DNA of 64,000 nucleotides, taken from assembly GCA_004124875.1 (NCBI GenBank), contig SCKJ01000004.1, positions 280,848-344,847 on the forward strand, in the 5' to 3' direction. This DNA is from Fidelibacterota bacterium. Its GTDB lineage: Bacteria > Fidelibacterota > Marinisomatia > SCGC-AAA003-L08 > TS1B11. Positions within the stretch are counted from its first letter, which is position 1; every line of letters starts with the position of its first letter. The translations under genes were made by a program, and so were the position numbers. The notes below the pieces were generated by a model that was given only the letters and a program-made list of their open reading frames with translations, was not told where the DNA came from and ran no database searches. Below are positions 26,658-34,574 of this stretch, one piece after another.

Positions 26658-28051
26658 CGTGTGTCCGTTTCCTCCAAATTGTCTCCCCACGCGTCCTCGG
26701 GACTGTTGCCCCCATCATACAAACCGTATTTCTCCAGCTTGTAGTAAAGGGTGCTGGTTTTGATGCCCAGCAACTTGGCTGCCCGCTGCTTGACACCGCC
26801 TGATTTCTCCAGGGCATTCTTGATCATCCGGTACTCCGTATCTTCCAGCACCTCCGACAGGTTGCCTCCGCTCCCGGTTGATATTTCAGCGTCCTCATCG
26901 AAATAGATGTTCCCTTCCGTAATGGTTCCACCGTCAAAAAAAATGAGCATCCGTTCAAGGAGGTTCTCCAGCTCCCTGATGTTCCCCGGCCAGGCGTACC
27001 GCTGCAATTTTTTTACGGCCGCAGCGCTGATGTCCGGCTTTTCCCGTCCCAGGCTGAGGCACTTCACCTCAACAAGATATTCGATCAGGCCGGGAATATC
27101 CGACTGTCGCTCTCGTAAGGGGGGCACGTGAATCGGCAGCACGTTGAGCCGGAAAAAAAGGTCCTCTCGAAACCGCTTCGACTGGATCGCCTGCTTCAGA
27201 TTCCGGTTCGTGGCGGCGATCACCCGCACGTCGGTCGAGATTTCTCCCGTTCCTCCCAGGCGCTGAAAAGACTGCCGTTGCAATACTCTGAGAAGCTTGA
27301 TCTGGAGCTGCGGCGATATGTCTCCTATCTCATCCAACAAGATCGTGCCCCCATCCGCCTGTTCGAAGATGCCTTTGTGCGTTCTTATGGCGCCGGTAAA
27401 TGAGCCCTTTTCATGGCCGAATAACTCGCTCTCAAGCAGGGTATCGGTAAATGCGCCGCAATTGACCGCCAGATACACGTTGTCCTTCCGGCTGCTTTCA
27501 TTGTGGATCGCGCGGGATATCAATTCCTTGCCCGTACCACTCTCACCGGTAACGAGCACCGGACTGTCCACCCTGGCCACCTGCTTGATCCGCTCCTGCA
27601 AATCCACCATGACAGCCGACGATCCAACCATCCCGTAAAAGGTAGGGATGGCCTCACTCTTGACCTCGGTGACCAGCTGCCCATCGAGGGCGTCCGAGAC
27701 CTTTGCTTTCAGTTCGTCAATGGAGAACGGTTTGGCGATGAAATCCCTGGCGCCGGATTTCAGCGCGCTTACTGCCAGATCGATGGTCCCATAGGCCGAA
27801 ATGAGTATGACCGGCAGCGCAGGACTTGCCTCCAGGAATTCGCGCAGGAGATGCATCCCGCTCCTGCCCGGAAGCTTCAGATCGGTAATCACCAGATCGG
27901 GGCGGTGGGTCCGGAAGAGGCGCCTTCCCTCCAGCCCGTCTGCCGCGGAGATCACGGGGTAGCCTTCCTTTTCCAGAACAGTCTGGATGCCTTCACGCAT
28001 GGTCATGTCATCCTCGACGACCAGAATGGTATGTTCCTTGGTTTTCCTCAT
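26654..28051 (-). CDS. NtrC-family sigma-54-dependent response regulator
   Basis: The 465-residue activator has a receiver domain with phospho-acceptor D57 (VITDLKLPG), a sigma-54 AAA+ domain with Walker A GESGTGKE, the sigma-54 loop GSFTGA (Ser in place of the usual Ala at position 2), Walker B GGTILLDEIGD and the LRERQSDIP box, then a Fis-type helix-turn-helix (GGVKQRAAKLLGIKTSTLYYKLEKYGL). It starts 1 bp after the kinase stop, and its targets probably include the sigma-54 promoter at 24398. Confidence 0.95.
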   Translation of the reverse strand: MRKTKEHTILVVEDDMTMREGIQTVLEKEGYPVISAADGLEGRRLFRTHRPDLVITDLKLPGRSGMHLLREFLEASPALPVILISAYGTIDLAVSALKSGARDFIAKPFSIDELKAKVSDALDGQLVTEVKSEAIPTFYGMVGSSAVMVDLQERIKQVARVDSPVLVTGESGTGKELISRAIHNESSRKDNVYLAVNCGAFTDTLLESELFGHEKGSFTGAIRTHKGIFEQADGGTILLDEIGDISPQLQIKLLRVLQRQSFQRLGGTGEISTDVRVIAATNRNLKQAIQSKRFREDLFFRLNVLPIHVPPLRERQSDIPGLIEYLVEVKCLSLGREKPDISAAAVKKLQRYAWPGNIRELENLLERMLIFFDGGTITEGNIYFDEDAEISTGSGGNLSEVLEDTEYRMIKNALEKSGGVKQRAAKLLGIKTSTLYYKLEKYGLYDGGNSPEDAWGDNLEETDTR

Positions 28052-28052
28052 G

Positions 28053-29456
28053 CTACTTCCCGGGGAACCTCAATGTAAACGTGGTCCCCTGACCCACCAC
28101 ACTCTCGACAAGAATCGTGCCATTCATTTCGTCGATGATGTTTTTTGCAATGGTCAATCCCAGGCCGTACCCCTTCTCGCGGGTCGTAAAATAGGGGTCG
28201 AAGATATTCCCCAGGTCCGCTTGCGGAATGCCCCGGCCGTTATCCGAAATCACCACGCTCAACTCATGGTCCCGGCCCTCAATAGTGATATCGATGGTAC
28301 TCTTCCGTTCCACTGCCTCCAGACTGTTCTTCAACAAATTTACGAAAACACGCCGGAGCTTGGATTCATCCCCCTGCACGACACCCTCCCCCGATATTTG
28401 ATACGCCACCTCCTTCTGCCTGATTTCCGGTTGGAGGATCCGGAGGATATCCTCAAAGATCAACTCTACCTGGAGCGGCTCCAGATGGCTTTTGAGCGGT
28501 TTGGCGTAATCGAGGTATTCCAACACGATCTGCTTCAGATGGCGCAGTTCCCTGGTGACTTTTTCAAGATAGGTTCGATGGTCGGCCAACTCTTCCGATT
28601 CAGCCTCCCGGGATAACGACTCCTCCAGCAATCCGGTATAGATCTCCATACCACCCAACGGATTTTTAATCTCATGGGCGATGCTCGACAGAAGCTGCTT
28701 CATGGACCTCTCATGCTGTCTGACTTCGGTATGCATCTCAGACAGGGCTCGATTCAAATCACCGAACTCATCTGTCCGGCCCAGGTCCACCGGTTCGGAA
28801 TGAATATTCTTCTGGATCGACTTCGCATAGGCGGAAAGCTCCATGACCGGGCGAATCAGCGATCGCGAAAAGACCGCGGCCAGGCTGACCGCCACCACCA
28901 CCGAGACCAGCACGATCCAGAAAAGGCTCCCGATAATCTGGTCAATAACCGTCATGAAATCAGCGCCGCCCCAGACAACCAGAACCAGGGGCGCGGCCGC
29001 TCCGACCTCCATCGAAATGGCCGCCGCTTTGAAATATTCAGCCTCGGACAAACGGTACAAACCGGACACGGCACGTTCCACCGGGTAGTGCAGGTTCGCG
29101 GCGCTTTGCAAAAAGACGGAGATGTCCGGTTGGTCCGGCCGCGTGGCTCGGCTGCTCGCTAGCTCAACGCCGCCCGGTGTGTAAACGGCCAGCCCTTCAA
29201 TGCCCTCGACCCGGAAGGCAGACAAATCCTGTTCCAGCGTCGCCCTGACCGTAGCCAAAGCCGGCTCCCTGGCCAGGTTGGCCAGTAAATCGTTCCGCAG
29301 CTGGTGGGCGGCAATTTCCGCGATACTCAGAAGCCGCTTGTCCAGCTCGTCCTCCAGCGCACTGCGGGCATACCAATATAACGGTATGGACAGAGCGAGA
29401 AAGGAGACGATCAGGATACCGATGACCAGTGAGAGGATCCGGGGCCGAAGTTTCAT
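28053..29456 (-). CDS. Membrane sensor histidine kinase
   Basis: The 467-residue kinase has two membrane helices (residues about 8-28 and 172-198) flanking a periplasmic sensor domain of about 140 residues. Then come a HAMP domain (SRSLIRPVMELSAYAKSIQ), the H box with phospho-acceptor H261 (SSIAHEIKNPLGG), and N, G1, F and G2 boxes (NLLKNSLEAV, DNGRGIP, FDPYFTTREKGYGLGL). It is the first gene of the operon and the partner of the response regulator. What it senses is unknown; the envelope proteins it may control suggest a surface or contact stimulus (inference). Confidence 0.95.
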   Translation of the reverse strand: MKLRPRILSLVIGILIVSFLALSIPLYWYARSALEDELDKRLLSIAEIAAHQLRNDLLANLAREPALATVRATLEQDLSAFRVEGIEGLAVYTPGGVELASSRATRPDQPDISVFLQSAANLHYPVERAVSGLYRLSEAEYFKAAAISMEVGAAAPLVLVVWGGADFMTVIDQIIGSLFWIVLVSVVVAVSLAAVFSRSLIRPVMELSAYAKSIQKNIHSEPVDLGRTDEFGDLNRALSEMHTEVRQHERSMKQLLSSIAHEIKNPLGGMEIYTGLLEESLSREAESEELADHRTYLEKVTRELRHLKQIVLEYLDYAKPLKSHLEPLQVELIFEDILRILQPEIRQKEVAYQISGEGVVQGDESKLRRVFVNLLKNSLEAVERKSTIDITIEGRDHELSVVISDNGRGIPQADLGNIFDPYFTTREKGYGLGLTIAKNIIDEMNGTILVESVVGQGTTFTLRFPGK

Positions 29457-29721
29457 TTTATCTTAACGGCTAACCGATCCCGAATGCGTCCGTGGACAAA
29501 TGCGCTGTATTGACGTTGTGCATCTTTGGGGGTTTATGGATCATTCTGACCGCAATCTATAAGCGGCATTCTGCGTTTCCAAGGTTTAGCTACCGACTTA
29601 TCTGAAGCGCATATAAGTCGCGCAAATTGATCACAAGTGGCCACTGTAGGACGTGTTACTACTACGTTTTCCTGTCTCATTTTTATTTCACGAAGGTATA
29701 ACAGACGCTTAAAACCCATTG

Positions 29722-29859
29722 CTGAAGTAAAGAAAGCCCCACTAACCTCTCAGCCAATGGGGCTATTAGCAGTGCAGTCACACTGGAGTCACGTTGATAC
29801 CCTAACTAACTGTTATTACTAGAGAATCTACGGGCTCATAACCCGAAGGTCGCAGATTC
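29722..29859 (+). repeat. Right end of element 1 with partial tRNA-fMet att site
   Basis: Ordered parts: GCTGAAGTAA, hairpin AGCCCCA/TGGGGCT (29735-29764), ATTAGCAGTGC, GTCAC-N6-GTCAC (29777-29792), CTGTTATTAC, then the tRNA fragment CGGGCTCATAACCCGAAG (29831-29848 and on to 29859, two mismatches at the end). The same order recurs at 58011-58166 and, inverted, at 2599-2760. Confidence 0.75.
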
Positions 29860-30005
29860 CAACCATAATAACTCGGCAAATATTAAGCCACTGTTGGCAC
29901 AGATTCGACCCTTCTCAGGAAAAACGGGAGACGTTTGTGGACTCAGGAAGCCCGTCCATCAAGACCAATCTTCCGATAGAAGAAATCACGAGTGGGCCGA
30001 TGGAT

Positions 30006-30665
30006 TCATTCAGGTTCCGGTTTATCCCAAGGAAGGACAACGCCAGGTATACCCAGATCAAAATAATCGGCCGGGAGTTGCGGAGGAGACTCCATTTCAT
30101 CTATCTTCGATTGAGCCAGACCGACATTCAGTTTCACATCAACCATGCGCCGATCAACTTTCTCCAGCTGTTCGGGCCACTTTTTCGGGTATTTCTTATA
30201 GAATTCCAGCGCCTTGCCAACACTCTCGTTGATTACTTTGTAACCATGGCCAGCGTTCATCATTTTCTGAACATCTGCCACGAGATCACGACGATTATAC
30301 GGGTTGAGATACTTGCACTCGGCGATGCGACCTAATATCGTGAAGTCCAGCTCCTCCAAGTCAGCGATCCACAGCCCGGTGTCAATGACCAGCCGCTCGA
30401 AAACACGTAGGGCTCTCTGATAGGATCGCAGGGATATTCGGGGAAACGCCAAGGCTATGGCATGCAAGTATTGGGATTGACTCATCTTGGCCTTTTTCTG
30501 ATTTCTGGTCATTTGCTTGTAAGAAAAATAAATCGTCTGCCCGAGCCGGATCCGGGCGCTGAGCAGGGAGGATATTGCCTCTTTTATCTCGTAAGTCTCA
30601 AGGCTGATAGGATGAAAGAACTTCATCTGATTTCTCCATTTCCTGAGGCCAGGCATCTTGCTCAT
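30006..30665 (-). CDS. Unknown helical protein, partner of the dead recombinase
   Basis: I do not recognise this protein of 219 residues. It is mostly helical and basic in the first half (MTRNQKKAKMSQSQYLHAIALAFPRISLRSYQRALRVFERL), which hints at DNA binding; the segment TGLWIADLEELDFTILGRI resembles the layout of a recombinase core-binding domain, weakly. The C-terminal 50 residues are Pro-rich. It begins with an ATGA overlap with the recombinase-like gene, so the two are translated together. It occupies the element's left edge. Confidence 0.55.
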   Translation of the reverse strand: MSKMPGLRKWRNQMKFFHPISLETYEIKEAISSLLSARIRLGQTIYFSYKQMTRNQKKAKMSQSQYLHAIALAFPRISLRSYQRALRVFERLVIDTGLWIADLEELDFTILGRIAECKYLNPYNRRDLVADVQKMMNAGHGYKVINESVGKALEFYKKYPKKWPEQLEKVDRRMVDVKLNVGLAQSKIDEMESPPQLPADYFDLGIPGVVLPWDKPEPE

Positions 30666-31204
30666 GAACGCGGGATCTTAATTTTTTCTGGCAATATGCC
30701 CTTCAGTTGTAATTCAGCAGGTCCGGATCCAGCGTGGCTATCCCGGATGATGTGATCATAGGTCACCCTGAAGGCGACCAGGGAGGCAACGGGCCGTCCT
30801 GCTGCCGACAGGATTGATTCGAGGTAGTCACTGGGCGGCCCCAGCCTTTCACTCAATTGCTCCAGTCGATATTCCTGTTCCTCGATGTCCGAAAAAAGAT
30901 CCGGAAACAGCGGGGTCTTCGGGGGCGGGCCCTGCGGGTAATCCTCCAATAGCTGCAGCGGAACCGCAACTTCCTCATACTTGTTATTCGTTTGCCGGAA
31001 ATGGCCGATGACACTCCGCTCCCAGCTGATATTGTTGTAGGTCAGCATTGCGCCATCACCAGGCCAGATTCCGGTTGTGAGCAACAGTGAATAATACCGG
31101 TACCAAGCATGGTCATACCTGAAAATGGCTGCAAGATCTTCAGGTTGAAGGAGCCGATGCAATGTGCCTTCGATTATCCTGGGGAGGTCTGGGGTGTTAT
31201 CCAT
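30662..31204 (-). CDS. Catalytically dead tyrosine-recombinase-like protein
   Basis: The 180-residue protein aligns by eye with the catalytic domain of the integrase at 17087: YYSLLLTTGIWPGDGAMLTYNNI against YYAFLLHTGLRAGDVAMLTHGNI, and LSAAGRPVASLVAFRVTYDHIIRD against LKAAGRPKATLHSFRVTFNNRLRD. The first catalytic Arg is Trp, the His of HxxR is Val, and the region with the last His and the nucleophile Tyr is missing, as is the core-binding domain. So it cannot recombine DNA. Yet it has a strong AAGGAG site before the ATG and is coupled to the next gene, so it looks expressed and possibly kept for a DNA-binding or regulatory job. A decaying pseudogene is the alternative. Confidence 0.75.
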   Translation of the reverse strand: MDNTPDLPRIIEGTLHRLLQPEDLAAIFRYDHAWYRYYSLLLTTGIWPGDGAMLTYNNISWERSVIGHFRQTNNKYEEVAVPLQLLEDYPQGPPPKTPLFPDLFSDIEEQEYRLEQLSERLGPPSDYLESILSAAGRPVASLVAFRVTYDHIIRDSHAGSGPAELQLKGILPEKIKIPRS

Positions 31205-31537
31205 TATTGTCTCCTTGATTTGCTCTTCAATTCAAGTCGCTTGAGCCACCGAAGGCTATTGCAAACCCGTTTGTCTTTTTCCAGTTTTTAGGCTCGAACT
31301 CGGGGCATAACCACCTCCAACATCATAGCCGAGTTGGCCCTTTTGACTCTTGTCGAGTAACGTCTCGGTACCCTGTCACCGTGCAGACGCCTTAAAAAGA
31401 TTCAATATTTCGCGTCGAAATATCAGCTCACTTATGTCCAGCTCAACTAAACAAAACATGGCTGCGCCCATATGCAAGCCTCGGCGTAGGCTCTGGGATG
31501 ATTCACGGATTCCAGAGGAGTTGCTTTGACGGCGAAT

Positions 31538-31564
31538 GCGTATACGCAAAAACGTATACGCAAA
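31538..31564. repeat. CGTATACGCAAA direct repeats (arm-type sites, set A)
   Basis: CGTATACGCAAA occurs at 31539-31550 and 31553-31564, a period of 14 bp; each unit contains the palindrome CGTATACG. A second pair, CGTATGCAG at 31783-31791 and 31797-31805, also has a 14 bp period and lies on the other side of the tRNA-Pro fragment at 31680-31725. This symmetry suggests integrase arm sites flanking an attachment core. Confidence 0.5.
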
Positions 31565-31635
31565 GGGGAGTTATCTGCGGGAATCTGCGGGAGTCTGCGC
31601 TCCAACACCGATTTGGCTCCCCGGCATCTAGTTAC

Positions 31636-31667
31636 AAAAATGACGACGAGAAACGAGTCGCTCGTCG
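31636..31667 (-). terminator. Terminator behind the tRNA-Pro fragment
   Basis: On the minus strand GACGAG and CTCGTC (31645-31666) form a short stem followed, after three bases, by TTTTT (31640-31636). It lies just downstream of the tRNA fragment, as terminators of genuine tRNA genes do. Confidence 0.5.
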
Positions 31668-31679
31668 ACAAAATTGATG

Positions 31680-31725
31680 TCGGGGCGATAGGATTTGAAC
31701 CTACGACCCCCTGCTCCCAAAGCAG
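31680..31725 (-). repeat. 3' fragment of tRNA-Pro (TGG), attachment-site remnant
   Basis: On the minus strand this reads as the anticodon arm CTGCTTTGGGAGCAG (anticodon TGG), variable loop, T-arm TAGGTTCAAATCCTA, and acceptor 3' strand CGCCCCG plus A. The 5' half (D-arm and acceptor 5' strand) is absent; upstream sequence is unrelated. Such 3'-only fragments are left where an element inserted into a tRNA gene, so a second integration specificity has acted here. Confidence 0.75.
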
Positions 31726-31782
31726 AAGGGCATATTGTTCAAACCACTAATATTGCTGTAGTTGTGAGAGCTCCAATGTGAA

Positions 31783-31805
31783 CGTATGCAGAGTTGCGTA
31801 TGCAG
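31783..31805. repeat. CGTATGCAG direct repeats (arm-type sites, set B)
   Basis: Two copies of CGTATGCAG (31783-31791 and 31797-31805) have the same 14 bp period as the CGTATACGCAAA pair at 31538-31564. The two sets flank the tRNA-Pro fragment. Confidence 0.45.
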
Positions 31806-31991
31806 CGGATAACAAATTGACAAATTCCGCGCGATTACCCACCCAGTTAGACCGCACTGTACCACATTACAATTTGTATCAATATGAGACACGCCGGATG
31901 GCTTAAATGAGTGGGGAGTGAAATTTATTTATATCCCCTATACGCAATAATAACAGGTATATAGAGGATCCCGCTAGCAGCGTTCTTAAGA

Positions 31992-32006
31992 TGGCATGGA
32001 AGTTGT
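31992..32006 (+). promoter_or_regulatory. Possible sigma-54 promoter of glmS operon
   Basis: TGGCATGGAAGTTGT matches the -24/-12 pattern and spacing except that the final GC of -12 is GT. It would start transcription about 35 bp before glmS. A sigma-54 regulator is encoded in the same direction at 37270. The substitution at an important position keeps confidence low. Confidence 0.4.
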
Positions 32007-32053
32007 TTTAGTATGGTGTGAGGGAAATTATTGTTAGCAAGGAGTAGATCGTT

Positions 32054-33877
32054 ATGTGCGGAATTGTCGGTTATACGGGTGACAGAAATGCAGCGCCGAT
32101 CCTCCTGGCTGGTTTAGGGCGACTTGAATATAGAGGCTATGACTCATCGGGTATTGCTTTGATTCAGAACGACAACCTCATAGTGAGGAAAAAACAGGGT
32201 AAAGTTGAAGATTTGCGGTTGTCCCTGGAAAGGGAACCGACACAAAGCCTGATCGGACTTGGGCACACCCGCTGGGCGACCCACGGGGTGCCGAGCGAGC
32301 AAAACGCCCACCCCCATGTTGATAACGCCAACCGAATTGCTCTGATTCACAACGGCATCATTGAGAATCACGCTGCGATAAAAGAATTCCTGCTGAGTGA
32401 GGGCTACCAATTTTATACAAGTACCGATACAGAAGTTTTGGCGCAGTTGGTAGGCCATCATTTTCACGCGAATCTTGCCGATGCGGTCCGGGAAGCTGTT
32501 AACCAAGTCGAAGGCTCCTATAGCATAGCGGTCATTGCGCCCGAGGATCCGCTCACAATAGTTGCGGCCCGCAATGGGGCTCCTCTCGTCATTGGCATAG
32601 GCGAAGGCGAATATTTTATCGCCTCGGATACGGCGGCATTCCTTGAACATACCAATCAGATCATTACGCTTGAGGATCACGAGATCGCCGTTATCACACC
32701 TGATGGAGTCAATGTATCGGCCGCCGGCCAGCAGCATATCCGGAAGGAAATCTCTACGGTTGCGTCGAACCTTGAACAAATCGAAAAGAACGGTTTCGAG
32801 CATTTTATGCTTAAGGAAATCTATGACCAGCCACGAGCTCTTGAGGCAGCGATGAGAGGAAGAATTGATCCTGGCGGCATAAATTATCATGAGATTGAAG
32901 CCGTTCTATCTTACCTGAAGAATGCGTCAAGGATTTACCTGACCGCTTGCGGAACCTCCTGGCATGCCGCATTGATTGGCGAATATCTCCTGGAGCAGAT
33001 TGCAGGGGTGGCGGTGGAAGTTGAATATGCCTCGGAATTCCGGTATCGTCGGCCAATCATCGATAAGAAGACAGTCGTTGTAGCCATTAGTCAGTCAGGT
33101 GAAACAGCGGATACGCTTGCAGCGATGAAGATGGCCAAGGAGCAAGGCGCTATGGTGATCGGAATCGCCAACACCGTCGGATCATCAGTTTCGCTTGCCA
33201 GCGATGAGATTATTTATATCAATGCAGGTCCCGAAATAGGGGTGGCATCTACCAAATCTTTCACCTCACAGGTTATGGTTTTAATCTTGCTGGCGAAGGC
33301 GCTCGGCGAGCGAACCGGACGATTGGATGCCAGTGCAGCTGCCAACATGGCGCAGGCCATTGAGGCGCTTCCGGAAATGGCAAATGCGAGCCTGGGAACT
33401 GCTGGACAAGTGCAGGAGATTGCTGCTCAATTCGAGCGGTCCCGCGATTTTCTCTACCTGGGACGGGGCCTCAATTTTCCTGTGGCTCTTGAAGGTGCCC
33501 TCAAGATGAAGGAAATCTCCTACATCCATGCTGAAGGTTATCCCGCCGCGGAAATGAAGCACGGTCCCATTGCGCTCATCGATGAAAACATGCCCGTGGT
33601 TTGTATCGCCCCCCGGGATGATACGTATGGCAAAATTCTCAGCAATATTCAGGAGGTGAAAGCCCGCAGGGGTCGAATCATTGCCCTGACAAGCGAAGGT
33701 GATAAAGGTATCAACGAGTTGGCTGATCACATCATTCAGCTACCTGAAACAATCCCGGCACTGTACCCTATTCTCGCCGCGATCCCGTTGCAATTGTTAG
33801 CTTACCACATCGCTGTTGGCCTCGGCCTAAATGTGGACCAGCCGAGGAATCTGGCCAAATGCGTGACCGTGGAGTAA
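32054..33877 (+). CDS. glmS: Glutamine--fructose-6-phosphate aminotransferase
   Basis: GlmS makes glucosamine-6-phosphate from fructose-6-phosphate and glutamine, the entry to UDP-GlcNAc. The 607-residue length is typical. The N-terminal amidotransferase domain begins Met-Cys-Gly-Ile-Val-Gly-Tyr with catalytic Cys2 and shows GHTRWATHG and HNGIIENH; two SIS domains follow (LTACGTSWHA, AISQSGETADT, GPEIGVASTKSFTSQ), and it ends LAKCVTVE. AAGGAG lies upstream of the ATG. No glmS ribozyme is visible. It heads a plus-strand series that ends at 38676, so it probably feeds amino-sugar into the polysaccharide locus; a second housekeeping glmS elsewhere is likely. Confidence 0.97.
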   Translation: MCGIVGYTGDRNAAPILLAGLGRLEYRGYDSSGIALIQNDNLIVRKKQGKVEDLRLSLEREPTQSLIGLGHTRWATHGVPSEQNAHPHVDNANRIALIHNGIIENHAAIKEFLLSEGYQFYTSTDTEVLAQLVGHHFHANLADAVREAVNQVEGSYSIAVIAPEDPLTIVAARNGAPLVIGIGEGEYFIASDTAAFLEHTNQIITLEDHEIAVITPDGVNVSAAGQQHIRKEISTVASNLEQIEKNGFEHFMLKEIYDQPRALEAAMRGRIDPGGINYHEIEAVLSYLKNASRIYLTACGTSWHAALIGEYLLEQIAGVAVEVEYASEFRYRRPIIDKKTVVVAISQSGETADTLAAMKMAKEQGAMVIGIANTVGSSVSLASDEIIYINAGPEIGVASTKSFTSQVMVLILLAKALGERTGRLDASAAANMAQAIEALPEMANASLGTAGQVQEIAAQFERSRDFLYLGRGLNFPVALEGALKMKEISYIHAEGYPAAEMKHGPIALIDENMPVVCIAPRDDTYGKILSNIQEVKARRGRIIALTSEGDKGINELADHIIQLPETIPALYPILAAIPLQLLAYHIAVGLGLNVDQPRNLAKCVTVE

Positions 33878-33885
33878 CGGCCGGG

Positions 33886-34572
33886 ATGTTTCCCAATCTA
33901 TCCCAGGACATTGAACGTTATATCCATCACGAAGGCCTCAACGAATCGGGTCTCCTGAAAAGAATCTTTGTGCTGGCTCTTAATCAAGGTTTGCTGGCAA
34001 CCATGGTTCACCGCTGGGGCGTTCCGGTACGAAAAATTCCGGTTTCGATTATTCGTAAGCCGCTGTTAGCAATTTGGTTTATCCAAAAGAAATTGATTGA
34101 AATAATTTTCTCCATACATATCTCCGGTGCCGCAGAACTGGGGCCAGGATTTTACATCGGCCATTTTGGATGCTTCATAAACGGCAGGTTCGGCAAAAAT
34201 TGCTCGGTAAGCCAGAACGTAACTATTGGCAGCGCCGGACGTGGCAAAAAAGGTGTGCCGACCATGGGTGACAATGTGTACTTCGGTGCCGGATCGATGG
34301 CCTTCGGAGCGATAACCATCGGAGACAATGTAAATATTGGCGCCTGCGCACTGGTGAACAAGAATCTCCCGTCCAATTGTACCGCAGTTGGTGTGCCAGC
34401 TAGAATCATCTCAAACCGGGAGGCAACACCAAAGCCTTTTCAGAGAATACTATTTGGGGCTGGCGCCGCAGTGATAAATGCCCCCCCATCGAATTCTATA
34501 CCCGCAGGTATGCCAGCTCGATTCAGCTCAAAGGAGGAGGCCGTGCAAACGCGTCCCCGGAGTGGGCTCTAG
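33886..34572 (+). CDS. Serine-acetyltransferase-like left-handed beta-helix acyltransferase
   Basis: The 228-residue protein has an N-terminal helical part (LSQDIERYIHHEGLNESGLLKRI) and hexapeptide repeats from about residue 80 (AAELGPGFYIGHFGCFINGRFGKNCSVSQNVTIG, DNVYFGAGSMAFGAITIGDNVNIGACALV) ending AVGVPARII, the pattern of CysE/colanic-acid type acetyltransferases. In a polysaccharide locus it most likely acetylates a sugar. The frame begins at 33859 inside glmS, but ATG 33886, 8 bp after the glmS stop, is more natural. About 45 extra residues after the usual end repeat the theme AGMPAR and look like a degraded duplication. Confidence 0.8.
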   Translation: MFPNLSQDIERYIHHEGLNESGLLKRIFVLALNQGLLATMVHRWGVPVRKIPVSIIRKPLLAIWFIQKKLIEIIFSIHISGAAELGPGFYIGHFGCFINGRFGKNCSVSQNVTIGSAGRGKKGVPTMGDNVYFGAGSMAFGAITIGDNVNIGACALVNKNLPSNCTAVGVPARIISNREATPKPFQRILFGAGAAVINAPPSNSIPAGMPARFSSKEEAVQTRPRSGL

Positions 34573-34574
34573 GG

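Noticed and set aside
28674..29162. 162-codon plus-strand frame over the histidine kinase gene
   Set aside because: Antisense shadow of a gene with full kinase motifs.
32007..32053. glmS ribozyme in front of glmS
   Set aside because: The 47 bp leader left by the putative promoter is far too short, and none of the conserved ribozyme core can be seen.
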